A DNA stretch of 64,000 nucleotides from Paracoccus laeviglucosivorans. GTDB lineage: Bacteria > Pseudomonadota > Alphaproteobacteria > Rhodobacterales > Rhodobacteraceae. A model generated the notes under the pieces. The model was not told the DNA's origin and did not search any database. It saw only the letters and a program-made list of their open reading frames with translations. The translations under genes were made by a program, and so were the position numbers. The stretch spans positions 62,001 through 126,000 of the forward strand of contig NZ_FXTK01000001.1 in NCBI RefSeq assembly GCF_900182695.1, read 5' to 3'. Shown one piece after another: positions 50,852-59,946 of this stretch. Each line of letters begins with the position of its first letter. Position 1 is the stretch's first letter.

Positions 50852-50928
50852 GGCGGAGTAGCTCAGCTGGTTAGAGCAGAGGAATCATAATCCTTGTGTC
50901 GGGGGTTCAAATCCCTCCTCCGCTACCA
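50852..50928 (+). tRNA. tRNA-Met (anticodon CAT), CCA encoded
   Basis: A complete 77-base cloverleaf. The acceptor arms are GGCGGAG and CTCCGCT, the D-arm AGCTCAGCTGGTTAGAGC, the anticodon stem GAGGA / TCCTT with loop ATCATAA, and the T-loop GGTTCAAATC. The anticodon is CAT. The first pair is G-U rather than unpaired and the anticodon stem lacks the three G-C pairs of initiator tRNA, so this is elongator tRNA-Met (or an Ile2 tRNA if its C34 is lysidine-modified). Confidence 0.95.
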
Positions 50929-51016
50929 TTTCCCTTCAGATGAAAAGACGATCACCGGATCGCCCGGCAACCACATGCCAGCGGTCCCGTTTTTCGCTTT
51001 GAACCAAGCATTCAAG

Positions 51017-51054
51017 CAAAAAAGAAGCGCCGTAAGCCCTTGGGCTGACGGCGC
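51017..51054 (-). terminator. intrinsic terminator of the DUF1127 gene
   Basis: On the minus strand GCGCCGT..AGCCC-AA-GGGCT..ACGGCGC forms a 12-pair stem (51027-51033 with 51048-51054, and 51035-51039 with 51042-51046). It is followed by TTCTTTTTTG. It lies 40 bp after the stop codon. Confidence 0.85.
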
Positions 51055-51095
51055 GTTCACATGGCCCCAGGACGGGTGCCGAACTGGCCCGAGGG

Positions 51096-51329
51096 TCAGG
51101 CAGCCAGATGCTTTGCAACCGCAGCCTTGCGGGCTTCGGCGGCCAGACGGGCGATGTCAAGGCGGCTGATACCCAGATCTGCCAGATCGCGGTCGCGCAG
51201 CGCGTTCAGTTCTTCGGTCGTGCGTTTGGCCACGCGACGGCCCAGGATATATGCGTTGATCGAGCCGATCAGCTTGGCAACAAGGCCATTGTCGTTGCGG
51301 CGTTCGATATTCGTGGCGGTCAGCGTCAT
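51096..51329 (-). CDS. DUF1127 domain protein
   Basis: A 77-residue basic protein with the DUF1127 pattern RTTEELNALRDRDLADLGIS near its centre. Members in Agrobacterium and Rhodobacter are small, arginine-rich RNA-related regulators linked to phosphate, stress or sRNA control (CcaF1 in Rhodobacter affects RNA degradation). I chose the second of two adjacent ATGs (51329) because GGAG lies 6 bases from it. It has its own terminator and is a single-gene unit with AT-rich upstream sequence. Confidence 0.85.
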   Translation of the reverse strand: MTLTATNIERRNDNGLVAKLIGSINAYILGRRVAKRTTEELNALRDRDLADLGISRLDIARLAAEARKAAVAKHLAA

Positions 51330-51487
51330 CATTCTCTCCGTTCATCTACCGTTTGTTTGCGCTAACAAAGATAGATGCCGCAGCGCAGCATTTGCAGAGC
51401 GGTTTTTGACATTCCCGCTATGCCGTCCGCGAATACATTCGGGCCATCCGCTCATCTATATGAAGATATATCGCCAAATTGCGGGGA

Positions 51488-52006
51488 TCAGTCGCGCCCG
51501 TCGATCCTGACGAAATCCAGAACACTGCCCTGCCCCGGCTGCAATTCCGACCAACCCTGTATCTGGAAATCCACGACCAGCGTCGCTGCGGTCGGATAAC
51601 GGCGGAATTCCGGGTCCAGCGGCGCACGCGCTGGCAGCATGGCCGCGAATTCCGAGATGCCCGGATTATGACCCAGCATCATCACGGTCGGCGCTTCGGC
51701 GCTACGCAACACCGTCAGCATCTCTTCCGGCGAGGCGTGATACAGATCATGTTCGAAACGCACATTCGGGCGCACTTCAAGCGGTGCGATCGCCACCCGC
51801 TCCCACGTTTCGCGGGTGCGCTGCGAGGTCGAGCACAGCACCTCCTCGGGTTCATAGCCGCGGCTGGCAAGCCAGTCCCCCAGCGCGCGTGCGGAACGGC
51901 GGCCACGATCGTTCAGCGGGCGGTCATGGTCTGGCTGCGAGGGGTCGTCCCAGGACGATTTCGCGTGGCGTGTCAGAATCAGCCGGCAGTGTCCAAGCGG
52001 AGTCAT
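51488..52006 (-). CDS. SixA-like histidine phosphatase
   Basis: A 172-residue histidine-phosphatase-superfamily protein. The catalytic RHG-type motif is LTRHAKSSW (His at 13) and the second histidine is in MLGHNPGISEFAAML. The DRPLNDRGRRSARALGDWL segment is typical of SixA, which dephosphorylates phosphohistidine domains in E. coli. Here the target is unknown. argB lies upstream at 52092 on the same strand, with an 85-bp gap. Confidence 0.88.
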   Translation of the reverse strand: MTPLGHCRLILTRHAKSSWDDPSQPDHDRPLNDRGRRSARALGDWLASRGYEPEEVLCSTSQRTRETWERVAIAPLEVRPNVRFEHDLYHASPEEMLTVLRSAEAPTVMMLGHNPGISEFAAMLPARAPLDPEFRRYPTAATLVVDFQIQGWSELQPGQGSVLDFVRIDGRD

Positions 52007-52091
52007 ACAATTGCCTTTGCGACCGTAATGTGAATTCAGCCGAAGCCTGCCACAGCTTTCCGTAGCCGGGCAAGCCTCGATTCCGAAGGGA

Positions 52092-53006
52092 TTACAGTTC
52101 GGTCCCGCCCTGCCGCAAACCGTGGGGTTTCACGCGGGGCTCGGTGGTGCGGATCAGCGAACCGGCACCATGCTCGGTAAACAACTCCAGCAGGGTGGCA
52201 TTGGGGACGCGGCCATCAAGGATGACCACGGCGCGCACGCCTTCCTCAACCGCTTTCAGCGCGGTTTCGGTCTTGGGGATCATGCCGCCCGCAATCGTGC
52301 CATCGGCGATCATCGCCTTGACCTGATCGGGATGCATTGATGTCACCACCTCGCCCGAGGCGTCCTTGACGCCTGACACATCGGTCAGCAGCAGCAGGCG
52401 ATCGGCCTTCAGCGCACCGGCAATCGCGCCGGCTGCCGTGTCGCCGTTGACGTTGAACGTCTCATTGTCGGCCATGCCGGTCGCCACAGGTGCGATGACC
52501 GGAATCAGGCCCGCATTGTAAAGGTCGCGGATGATCTGCACGTTCATTTCGACAGGCCGACCGACGAAGCCCAGTTCTGGGTCGTCCGCCTCGCAGACCA
52601 TCAGGTCGTCATCCTTGCCCGAGATGCCGACGGCACGGCCGCCCGCATCGTTGATCGCCTGCACGATGCGCTTATTGACCAGACCGGACAGGACCATCTC
52701 GACCACCTCGACGGTCTCGCGGGTCGTGACGCGCTTGCCGCGCACGAAATTGCTTTCGATGCCCAGCTTGTTCAGCAAATCGTTGATCATCGGACCGCCG
52801 CCATGCACGACGACCGGGTGGATGCCCACTTGCTTCATCAGCACGATGTCGCTGGCGAATTCGGCCATCGCTTCGTCGTCGCCCATAGCATTGCCGCCGA
52901 ACTTGACCACCACAACCGCACCCGAATAGCGCTGCATATAAGGCAGTGCTTCGGAAAGTGTGCGTGCGGTGGCCATAAAGTCGCGGTTCATGTTCTGCTT
53001 TCTCAT
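52092..53006 (-). CDS. argB: acetylglutamate kinase
   Basis: ArgB phosphorylates N-acetylglutamate, the second step of arginine synthesis. The 304-residue protein has [43 protein letters not shown] and [17 protein letters not shown]. The ATG at 53006 gives [14 protein letters not shown], typical of alphaproteobacteria, with AGGGG upstream; an internal ATG at 52991 is possible. It lies 69 bp downstream of engB. The C-terminal end may carry the arginine feedback site, as in other hexameric forms. Confidence 0.95.
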   Translation of the reverse strand: MRKQNMNRDFMATARTLSEALPYMQRYSGAVVVVKFGGNAMGDDEAMAEFASDIVLMKQVGIHPVVVHGGGPMINDLLNKLGIESNFVRGKRVTTRETVEVVEMVLSGLVNKRIVQAINDAGGRAVGISGKDDDLMVCEADDPELGFVGRPVEMNVQIIRDLYNAGLIPVIAPVATGMADNETFNVNGDTAAGAIAGALKADRLLLLTDVSGVKDASGEVVTSMHPDQVKAMIADGTIAGGMIPKTETALKAVEEGVRAVVILDGRVPNATLLELFTEHGAGSLIRTTEPRVKPHGLRQGGTEL

Positions 53007-53075
53007 GATGGACCCCTGTTCGTTGCGATGGACCCTAGGACCGTTGCGGGCCAAGGTCCAGAGGATCGGTCCGGC

Positions 53076-53726
53076 TCATTCAAGCCCGGCGATGATGGCG
53101 CGCAGCGTGGCGATGCCTTGCCCCTTGTCCGAACTGGTGATCACGATTTCGGGATAGGCGGCGGGGTGCTTCTGCAGCGCCTCCTCGACCTGCGCGACGG
53201 TGGCGGTCATGGTGTCGCGGCCGATCTTGTCGCCCTTGGTCAGCACCACCTGAAACGGCACGGCGGCGCGATCCAACAGGCGCATGATCTCATGGTCCAC
53301 GTCCTTGACGCCGTGGCGCGAATCGATCAGCGCGAAAGCCCGGCGCAGCGTCGGACGCCCCGAGAGATAGTTCTTCAGCAGGGCCTGCCATTTCGCGACG
53401 ACCGCCACCGGCGCCTTGGCAAAGCCATAGCCCGGCAGGTCGACCAGATACGAATGCTCACCCAGCGTAAAATAGTTCACTTCCTGCGTGCGGCCCGGCG
53501 TGTTCGAGGCGCGGGCAAGGCCCGATCGCCCGGTCAGCGCATTGATCAGGCTGGATTTTCCCACGTTCGAACGGCCCGCAAAGCAGACCTCGGGGCGGTC
53601 GGCGGGCGGCAGGCCGTCCATGGCGACCACGCCCTTGAGGAAATCGACCGGACCGGCGAACAGCTTGCGCGCGGCCTCGGCCAGTTCGGGTTCGGGTTCG
53701 GGGGCGACGGGGAAGGCAACCTTCAT
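53076..53726 (-). CDS. engB: ribosome biogenesis GTPase YihA/YsxC (EngB)
   Basis: A 216-residue GTPase needed for late 50S assembly. G motifs are visible: GRSNVGKSSLINAL (G1), DLPGYGFAKAP (G3) and LTKGDKIGR (G4), plus the switch NTPGRTQEVNYF. Length and order are standard. The start overlaps the MOSC gene stop by 4 bp. It belongs to the yidC-MOSC-engB run downstream of the rpmH-rnpA group. Confidence 0.96.
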   Translation of the reverse strand: MKVAFPVAPEPEPELAEAARKLFAGPVDFLKGVVAMDGLPPADRPEVCFAGRSNVGKSSLINALTGRSGLARASNTPGRTQEVNYFTLGEHSYLVDLPGYGFAKAPVAVVAKWQALLKNYLSGRPTLRRAFALIDSRHGVKDVDHEIMRLLDRAAVPFQVVLTKGDKIGRDTMTATVAQVEEALQKHPAAYPEIVITSSDKGQGIATLRAIIAGLE

Positions 53727-54487
53727 GCGCGGATCTCGTCCTTGAGGGCGATCTCGCCGCCGGTGACGACTTCGGCGTAGATGCCAAAGTCCTTGTGGCC
53801 GAACTGCGCCTGCAACGCGGCAGGCATGTCGATGTCAATTTCGCCGGTCCTGGTGTCGGCGCTGGTCGCAGCGCAGCGGCCGATCGTCTCGGTCACCCGC
53901 AGTTCGACCCCGCCGATCGTCAGGATATGGCCCACCAGATCGCGTTCGGCATAAGCCTCCCAACCCTCGACCCACAGGTTGGCGCGCCAACGCTCGATTC
54001 CCAAGGGCTGACCCAGCCGCGTTTCCAGGTCGCGCAGGCTGGACAGCGACAGGATCGAAATCCACGGCTGGTTCACATCGGTCCAGCCGGTCGGCCCCTG
54101 CACCAGACGGGTGGGCACGGGCTTGTCGGCGGGCCAAAGCGGCTGCACCCAGTTCAGCAGCTTGTCGCCTTCGGTTTCGGGATCAAAGCGCAGGTCCGGG
54201 CGGGTGGGATGGCGCAGCGTCATCGCACCGTGTGGCACGCCGTCGCCCCAGCCCCCCTCAACCGCTTGCAGCGCAGCCGAAGCCGCGCCGCGCATGAAAC
54301 AGGATTTCGGCAGCCAGCGGGCGGGGCGTTCGCCCGGCCCGGCATGACGCTCGCCGCCTTCGGTCAGCATCGCCCACAGCCGATCCCCCGGCAGACGCTG
54401 GGCCGCGCGCAGCGGTGTGCGGGCAAGATCCTCACCCCCCAGCGACTTGACCGGATGCCGCCTGATCCGGGCGATATGGGCGGTCAT
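53723..54487 (-). CDS. MOSC domain-containing protein
   Basis: A 254-residue protein with an N-terminal MOSC beta-barrel part (ARIRRHPVKSLGGEDL, LPGDRLWAM) and the C-terminal MOSC domain. The conserved cysteine is in TIGRCAATSADTRTGE, followed by FGIYAEVVTGG. MOSC proteins transfer sulfur or reduce hydroxylated compounds with molybdenum cofactor; this group resembles YcbX or mARC relatives, but without a ferredoxin domain. It overlaps yidC and engB by 4 bp each, a fixed arrangement whose purpose is unclear. Confidence 0.88.
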   Translation of the reverse strand: MTAHIARIRRHPVKSLGGEDLARTPLRAAQRLPGDRLWAMLTEGGERHAGPGERPARWLPKSCFMRGAASAALQAVEGGWGDGVPHGAMTLRHPTRPDLRFDPETEGDKLLNWVQPLWPADKPVPTRLVQGPTGWTDVNQPWISILSLSSLRDLETRLGQPLGIERWRANLWVEGWEAYAERDLVGHILTIGGVELRVTETIGRCAATSADTRTGEIDIDMPAALQAQFGHKDFGIYAEVVTGGEIALKDEIRA

Positions 54488-56406
54488 TTACCGCCCTTGT
54501 TGCCGGTCTTGGCTGCGGGCTTTTCGGCCTTGTCATCCCCCTTGCCGCGCGATGGCAGGCTGGAGCGGATATTGCCGAAGAAGTCGGGCCGGTGTCCGTG
54601 CATCGACATGATCGTGTATTGCTGCGCGATCGTAATGAAGTTGTTGGTGATCCAGTACAGCACCAGACCCGAGGCGAAGCCGCCCAGCATGAACATGAAC
54701 ACCCACGGCATCCACGCAAAGATCATCTTCTGCGCCGGATCGGCGGGTGCCGGGTTCAGTTTCTGCTGCATCCACATCGAGATGCCCAGAACAATCGCCA
54801 GCACTGGCAGCGTGAAGCTGTGCAGGAAGCTGCCAGCGCCGGGGGTTGCCCAGGGCAGCATGCCGAACAGGTTCCAAAGGCTGGTCGGATCGGGCGCGGA
54901 CATGTCATGGATCCAGCCGATCCACGGCGCATGCCGCAGTTCGATGGTGACGAAGATCACCTTGTAGAGCGAGAAGAAGATCGGGATCTGCAGCAGCACC
55001 GGAAGGCAGCCCGCGGCGGGGTTCACCTTTTCGCGCTTGTAAAGCTCCATTACCTCTTTTTGGTATTTCATGCGGTCGTCGCCGACGCGTTCTTTGATCT
55101 CCTCCATCCGGGGCTGCAATTCCTTCATCTTCGCCATCGAGATGTAGGATTTGCGCGCCAGCGGGAAGACCAGCAGCTTCAGGATGAAGGTCAGTGCGAT
55201 GATCGACCAACCCATGTTGCCGATGAAGCCGTGCAGCCAGTGCAGCAGGCGGAAGATCGGCTTGGTCAGGAAGTAGAACCAGCCCCAGTCGATCGAGTCG
55301 ACAAAGCGGTCGATGCCGGGGTTCTGCTGATAGCCGTTGATCGTTTCCCAGACCTTGGCACCGGCGAACAGATAGCTGGAGCTGGTCGCGGTCGCGCCCG
55401 GCGCCACGGTTTCCACCGCCATGCGGGTTTCGGTCTGATAGATGTCGGCGCCGGGGGCGTATTTCACCACCGCCGTGAAGGGCGTGCCCGGAGCCGGGGC
55501 CAGCGTCGTCATCCAGTATTTGTCGGTAAAGCCGACCCAGCCGTTTTCCTTGACATCGACCAGTTGCGCCGGGCCTTCGCCTGCGGTCGGGTCCAGTTCG
55601 GTCAGGGCCTTGTATTTTTCTTCCAGCAGCTTGCCGTCGGTCATGCCGACCGCGCCTTCGTGCAGGACGAAGAAGTTCTGGGTATCGGGCTTGCCGTGAC
55701 GCGCAAGAATCCCATAAGGCGCAGCCGCAAAGGGTGCCGTCCCCGTGTTCTCCAGCGTCTGGGTCACGGTGAACAGGAACTTGTCATCCAGTTCATAGAT
55801 GCGGCGGAAGATCTGACCTGCGCCATTGTCCCAGCGCAGCGTGACAGGCTTGCCCGGCGACAGCACATCGCCCGACTCGACCTGCCAGATCGTCGCGGGG
55901 CCGGGAACCAGCGCGGGATCAGTGCCCTGTGCGGGCATCCAGCCGTAAACGGCGTAATAAGGCTTCTGCACCGCCACCGAAGGATCGCCACCCGGCGCAA
56001 CCGGCGAGCCGTCGGCCTTGACCGCCAGTTGCGAGGTCGGCGACAGCAGCCGCACATAGGGCGAATTCGGGTCCAGCGTTTCGTGATAGCCGGTCAGCTC
56101 CAGATCGTCGATGCGACCACCTGCGAGCGAGATCGAGCCTTTCAGCGAGGGCGATTCGATCTGGAAACGGCCAGCCTGCGCCGCGGCATCCGCAGCGGGT
56201 GTTGCCGCCGCACCAAGCGCGGGGGCCGTGCCGGTCTGACCCGCAGCCTGCGGCGCTGCCGGAGCGGTCTGGCCATCAACCGTCTGGGTCTGCGCGGTTT
56301 CCTGCGGCGGAGTCGTCGGCTCCGGCGCGAAAAAGATCGACCAGACCAGAATGACGAGGGCCGAGAGCACCATCGCCAGGATGAGGTTGCGGTTGTTATC
56401 TTCCAT
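54484..56406 (-). CDS. yidC: membrane protein insertase YidC
   Basis: A 640-residue insertase with an N-terminal helix (about 6-26), a large periplasmic beta-domain (about 60-370) and the five-helix C-terminal core. Core segments are FPLARKSYISMAKMKELQPR, YKREKVNPAAGCLPVLLQIP and WMPWVFMFMLGGFASGLVLYW. The cationic C-terminal tail (RGKGDDKAEKPAAKTGNKGG) fits ribosome binding. A linker rich in Ala, Pro and Thr (35-65) follows the first helix. A promoter candidate lies upstream at 56453-56481. yidD, rnpA and rpmH lie further upstream on the same strand. Confidence 0.97.
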   Translation of the reverse strand: MEDNNRNLILAMVLSALVILVWSIFFAPEPTTPPQETAQTQTVDGQTAPAAPQAAGQTGTAPALGAAATPAADAAAQAGRFQIESPSLKGSISLAGGRIDDLELTGYHETLDPNSPYVRLLSPTSQLAVKADGSPVAPGGDPSVAVQKPYYAVYGWMPAQGTDPALVPGPATIWQVESGDVLSPGKPVTLRWDNGAGQIFRRIYELDDKFLFTVTQTLENTGTAPFAAAPYGILARHGKPDTQNFFVLHEGAVGMTDGKLLEEKYKALTELDPTAGEGPAQLVDVKENGWVGFTDKYWMTTLAPAPGTPFTAVVKYAPGADIYQTETRMAVETVAPGATATSSSYLFAGAKVWETINGYQQNPGIDRFVDSIDWGWFYFLTKPIFRLLHWLHGFIGNMGWSIIALTFILKLLVFPLARKSYISMAKMKELQPRMEEIKERVGDDRMKYQKEVMELYKREKVNPAAGCLPVLLQIPIFFSLYKVIFVTIELRHAPWIGWIHDMSAPDPTSLWNLFGMLPWATPGAGSFLHSFTLPVLAIVLGISMWMQQKLNPAPADPAQKMIFAWMPWVFMFMLGGFASGLVLYWITNNFITIAQQYTIMSMHGHRPDFFGNIRSSLPSRGKGDDKAEKPAAKTGNKGGK

Positions 56407-56452
56407 GCCGGATCAGCCCTTCGTCGTCTGCGACCCCAATGGGTTCGGGCCG

Positions 56453-56481
56453 CTTCAACAGAAGCGACCGGCAAAGGTCAA
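56453..56481 (-). promoter_or_regulatory. yidC promoter candidate
   Basis: On the minus strand TTGACC (56481-56476) and TTGAAG (56458-56453) are spaced 17 bp, leaving a leader of about 40 bases. The -10 is weak. It would give the yidC-MOSC-engB run its own transcript, separate from the EAL gene. Confidence 0.4.
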
Positions 56482-56594
56482 GGGAATTTGCCGAAAACCG
56501 CGCGTAGCGGCCTGTGGAAATCCCGCAACACGTCCCCGACCCCGACCTGCCAAAGCGGCAGCGCAGGTGGCAAAGCCCGCTTTTCCAGCGTCCA

Positions 56595-57854
56595 TCATGT
56601 CCGCCTTTGCAAATCGGGCAGCGGCGTTGCGGCAGGGCCATGACCGCATAGAAATTCGCCTATCTGGGCCGCAGTCATGCAGGGCGCGACTGCGCTGCCC
56701 TGCACCCCGCTAAATCCGATCTGCGACAGGAAGCCCCGTTCTTCCAGCGTGGTCACGCCATCAGCCAGCGTCTCAAGGCCCAGATGCTCGGCCAGGGCAA
56801 GAATGGCCAGGATCATGCGCTGCTGATCGGGGCGGTTGTCGCAGCCAGCCGTGAAGCTGCGCCCGATGCGCACGCGACCAACCCCGAACATGCGCAGGTC
56901 ATCCAACCCGCCATTGCCCGTTCCGAAATCGCCAAAGGCCAGACGGCATCCCGCCTCGGCAAGGCGCATCAGCCCGGCGCTGGCAGGCATCCGCCCCGCG
57001 CGGCCCCCGATGGGCGCAATCACCTCGACCTCAAGCCGGTCGGTCGGCAGTTGCAGCCTGCGCATTTCACCAAGGATGGCATCTGCGGTTGCGGGGTCAG
57101 CCAGATCCTGATCCGCGATCGGCAAGGACAGGAAGGGCACATCAAGCCCGCGCTGGTCCCACGTCTTCAACGCCTCCAACCCCTGACGCAGGATGATGCG
57201 CAAGGCCCGCGCCGAGGCTGCGGGGTCAAGGCGCGAATGATGATCCTCCATCTCCAGCAGGCCCAGTTGCGGGTGATCGATCTGGACCAGAATGCGCAGG
57301 GCAAGCAACCGCCCGGTGTCGCAACACATCTGCGGCTGAAACAGCGCGCGCAGATATTCGGGCAGGAATATCGGCGGGGCGTCGGCCACATCTTCGCTGT
57401 CCGAGGCGCGGTATTCGACGAACCGCACCTGTGTCGCGTGCGAAAGCGGGCTGCTTGCGGCGACTGCCATGCGTGCCTGCATCAAAAGCTTAGACGGATC
57501 GGCGCGCCCGGATATCAGGACCGCGTTGATCACGGGCATGACGGTCAATTCACCCAGATCCAGCGGCCTGCGACAGATCGAGCCAAGCTGCGCCAGCTGC
57601 TTTGGCACATCGGACGCACCGGACGGCAGGAAACCATGCAATTCCGTAAGGCCCGGATGGCGACAATGCTGCACCATCCCCAGTTCGGTCGTCAGCCGCC
57701 GCGAGATCATATCGACCATGCGATCCAGCAGCACCGGCCCAAGGCTTGCGCGCAAAAGATCACCGTTTTCGACACGCAGCACCAGCGCATTGCGCGGCGC
57801 GGCCCTGCCTGCCCCTAACCAGCGCAATATCACCGACCTGATTCCGTAAGCCAT
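56595..57854 (-). CDS. degenerate GGDEF-EAL protein
   Basis: A 419-residue protein with an EAL-type C-terminal domain (about 165-410) and an N-terminal part (about 20-150) that follows a worn GGDEF domain. The catalytic EAL signature is replaced by LALRILVQIDHPQ. DDFGTG reads GDFGTGNGGLDDLR, KIDRSF reads RIGRSF, and the EGVE motif reads LADGVTT. Several metal ligands are therefore lost, and cyclic-di-GMP hydrolysis is unlikely. A ligand-sensing or partner-binding role is inferred. It lies between ttcA and yidC. Confidence 0.75.
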   Translation of the reverse strand: MAYGIRSVILRWLGAGRAAPRNALVLRVENGDLLRASLGPVLLDRMVDMISRRLTTELGMVQHCRHPGLTELHGFLPSGASDVPKQLAQLGSICRRPLDLGELTVMPVINAVLISGRADPSKLLMQARMAVAASSPLSHATQVRFVEYRASDSEDVADAPPIFLPEYLRALFQPQMCCDTGRLLALRILVQIDHPQLGLLEMEDHHSRLDPAASARALRIILRQGLEALKTWDQRGLDVPFLSLPIADQDLADPATADAILGEMRRLQLPTDRLEVEVIAPIGGRAGRMPASAGLMRLAEAGCRLAFGDFGTGNGGLDDLRMFGVGRVRIGRSFTAGCDNRPDQQRMILAILALAEHLGLETLADGVTTLEERGFLSQIGFSGVQGSAVAPCMTAAQIGEFLCGHGPAATPLPDLQRRT

Positions 57855-57914
57855 TTTCCGTTCCGAATCGTGTTTCCCGACCCGAAGCCTAGGTTCGCGA
57901 TACTTTTCGTTCCG

Positions 57915-58808
57915 TTAAAGTTCGCGCAAAACCGGCACGTCCGTAGCGGCTATTTCGCTAAAATTCGATGGATCCAGCGCGCTGAAATCGAACAGTTTCG
58001 GATCCGGCAGATGCGAGGGGCGCACGTTCATCAGCGCCCGGAACATCACCTGACGCCTGCCGGGGCTGCGGCTTTCCCATTCGTCCAGCAGCTTTTTCAC
58101 CTGCATCCGCTGCAGACCTTCCTGCGAACCGCACAGATCGCAGGGGATCACCGGATAGTTCATCGCGCGGGAAAACCGTTCGCAATCCGCCTCGGCGATA
58201 AAGGCCAGGGGGCGCAGGACGTTCAGATCGCCTTCCTCGTTCAGCAGTTTGGGTGGCATCGACGCCAACCGCCCGCCATGGAACAGGTTCATGAAGAACG
58301 TCTCAAGGATGTCGTCGCGGTGATGGCCCAGCACGATGGCCTGGCACCCCTCTTCGCGAGCGATGCGATACAGGTTGCCGCGGCGCAGACGCGAACACAG
58401 CGCGCAATAGGTGCGGCCTTCGGGGACCTTTTCCTTCACGATGGAATAGGTGTCCTGATATTCGATCCGATGGGCAACCTGACGGTCGGTCAGGAACTCC
58501 GGCAACACCGTCGCGGGAAAGCCCGGCTGTCCCTGATCCAGATTGCAGGCCAGCAGCTCGACCGGCAAAAGCCCGCGCCATTTCAGTTCGTGCAGCACGG
58601 CCAGCAGCGTGTAGCTGTCCTTACCGCCCGACAGGCAGACCAGCCATTTGTCGCCGGGGCGGATCATGTCATAGGTTTCGATCGCGGCGCGGGTTTCGCG
58701 CACCAGACGCTTGCGCAGCTTGCGAAACTCGGTCGAGGTCGGGGCGCCGCGAAACAGCGGATGGATGTCCTCAAGCGAATCGTCGTGGCTGTCGAGTTCG
58801 TCCCGCAT
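57915..58808 (-). CDS. ttcA: tRNA 2-thiocytidine synthetase TtcA
   Basis: TtcA adds sulfur to C32 of certain tRNAs using ATP and a [4Fe-4S] cluster. The 297-residue protein has the PP-loop [14 protein letters not shown] and the two cluster cysteine pairs [10 protein letters not shown] and [25 protein letters not shown] is also a family mark. Length is usual. It lies 60 bp from the EAL gene downstream and 56 bp from yidD upstream. Confidence 0.95.
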   Translation of the reverse strand: MRDELDSHDDSLEDIHPLFRGAPTSTEFRKLRKRLVRETRAAIETYDMIRPGDKWLVCLSGGKDSYTLLAVLHELKWRGLLPVELLACNLDQGQPGFPATVLPEFLTDRQVAHRIEYQDTYSIVKEKVPEGRTYCALCSRLRRGNLYRIAREEGCQAIVLGHHRDDILETFFMNLFHGGRLASMPPKLLNEEGDLNVLRPLAFIAEADCERFSRAMNYPVIPCDLCGSQEGLQRMQVKKLLDEWESRSPGRRQVMFRALMNVRPSHLPDPKLFDFSALDPSNFSEIAATDVPVLREL

Positions 58809-58864
58809 GGCTTGTCGTCCTGTTGGCGCTGTTCAAAGGTTCATATCACGGCAGGCGGCGGGCG

Positions 58865-59101
58865 TCAGTCCCGCGACTTGCGTTCTGGCACGGGGTCGAA
58901 ACCATGACCGCCCCAAGGGTGGCAGCGGCAGATGCGCCGGACCATCAGATAGCCGCCCTTGACCGCGCCATGCCGCTCCAGCGCCTCAAGCGCATAGGCA
59001 GAGCAGGTGGGCTGAAAGCGGCAGCCATGCCCGACCCAAGGACTGGCGACCAGCCGATAGGCGCGGACCGGCAGCGCGACGATATGGGCCAGCGGGGTCA
59101 T
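58865..59101 (-). CDS. yidD: membrane protein insertion efficiency factor YidD
   Basis: A 78-residue protein with the family motifs RLVASPWVGHGCRFQPTCS, YALEALERHGAVKGGYL and CRCHPWGGHGFDPVP. All three cysteine-containing segments are kept. YidD helps YidC-dependent insertion at the inner membrane. It overlaps the rnpA stop by 4 bp, the standard rpmH-rnpA-yidD order; yidC is two genes further on. Confidence 0.96.
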   Translation of the reverse strand: MTPLAHIVALPVRAYRLVASPWVGHGCRFQPTCSAYALEALERHGAVKGGYLMVRRICRCHPWGGHGFDPVPERKSRD

Positions 59102-59538
59102 TTGCGCGCGTCGTGGATACGCGACAGCGCCTGTTCCAGATCGCGCTTCAGATCGGCAAAGTCGCGCTCGATGGTGGCGCCGGGGCGACCGACCAGCACA
59201 TAGTCCCAGCCCGGTCGCGCCATGCCCGTCAACACCTCATGCGCCAGCGCACGCAGGCGACGCTTGGCGCGATTGCGGGCCACGGCATTGCCGATCTTCT
59301 TGGAACAGGTGAAGCCCACGCGCACCGCGTCCTGGCCATCATCGCGCTTGCGGGCCTGCAGCAAAAAGCCTTGCGTCCCTTGCCTGCGGGCCTGCGCCGC
59401 GCGCAGGAAATCGGCCCGCTTGCGCAGGGTCTCCGGCTTCGGAGGCTTGGCACCCCCTGAAATGCCGGAAGCCGCCCCGACCGGTTGCCCTTGCGGGCTG
59501 GTCCGGTCAGCGGCGGCATCTTCGGCAGCCTGATCCAT
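59098..59538 (-). CDS. rnpA: ribonuclease P protein component
   Basis: The protein subunit of RNase P, which matures tRNA 5' ends. The 146-residue protein has the RNR motif region VARNRAKRRLRALAHEVL and the start of the core at KRADFLRAA. The first 35 residues (MDQAAEDAAADRTSP...) are a low-complexity extension not found in E. coli RnpA; a shorter start inside this stretch is possible. It follows rpmH by 31 bp and overlaps yidD by 4 bp. Confidence 0.95.
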   Translation of the reverse strand: MDQAAEDAAADRTSPQGQPVGAASGISGGAKPPKPETLRKRADFLRAAQARRQGTQGFLLQARKRDDGQDAVRVGFTCSKKIGNAVARNRAKRRLRALAHEVLTGMARPGWDYVLVGRPGATIERDFADLKRDLEQALSRIHDARK

Positions 59539-59569
59539 CAGCTTCGCCTGACGCCTTGCGGCGACGGGC

Positions 59570-59707
59570 TTATGCGCTGAGCGACTTGCGGCCTTTGGCG
59601 CGGCGCGCGTTCAGCACGCGGCGGCCGCCTTTGGTCGCCATGCGCGCGCGGAAGCCGTGACGGCGGGCGCGAACCAGGTTCGACGGCTGGAAAGTGCGTT
59701 TCGACAT
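59570..59707 (-). CDS. rpmH: 50S ribosomal protein L34
   Basis: A 45-residue, extremely basic protein: [19 protein letters not shown] at the start and [18 protein letters not shown] at the end. This is L34, with one extra residue (Ser2) compared with the usual 44. It is too short for many gene finders. It leads the rpmH-rnpA-yidD group. A strong promoter lies about 80-107 bp upstream. Confidence 0.97.
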   Translation of the reverse strand: MSKRTFQPSNLVRARRHGFRARMATKGGRRVLNARRAKGRKSLSA

Positions 59708-59785
59708 CTTCAAACTCCGGGTCAAGGCGTGTCAGGGTATGGGCATACGGCCCACGCAAGACGCGCCGGTCAATTCAAGAGCCGC

Positions 59786-59814
59786 TGCATAGTCGCAGCC
59801 CGCTGCCAAGTCAA
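59786..59814 (-). promoter_or_regulatory. rpmH promoter
   Basis: On the minus strand TTGACT (59814-59809) and TATGCA (59791-59786) are spaced 17 bp. The leader to the rpmH ATG would be about 72 bases. Confidence 0.65.
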
Positions 59815-59892
59815 CCATCTTGGACGCGATTTCGGACGGGCTTCGGGGCATGGGAACCGTTCCGTGGTCACGCAGGTTTGAACTGCAAGCCC

Positions 59893-59912
59893 GCAACCAT
59901 TATGTGGGTTGC
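59893..59912 (+). promoter_or_regulatory. 20-bp dyad upstream of the orphan sensor kinase
   Basis: GCAACC-N8-GGTTGC (59893-59898 and 59907-59912) is a perfect 6-bp inverted repeat with a spacer near one helical turn, 34 bp before the kinase ATG. It is a plausible operator; no regulator is known. Confidence 0.3.
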
Positions 59913-59946
59913 AACGCCACGGAACGGGGTGGAATACAAGGTTGAT

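Noticed and set aside
59900..59908. TTATGTGGG near rpmH as a DnaA box or replication origin
   Set aside because: It differs from TTATCCACA at several positions, no cluster of boxes is present, and it is part of the GCAACC-N8-GGTTGC dyad.
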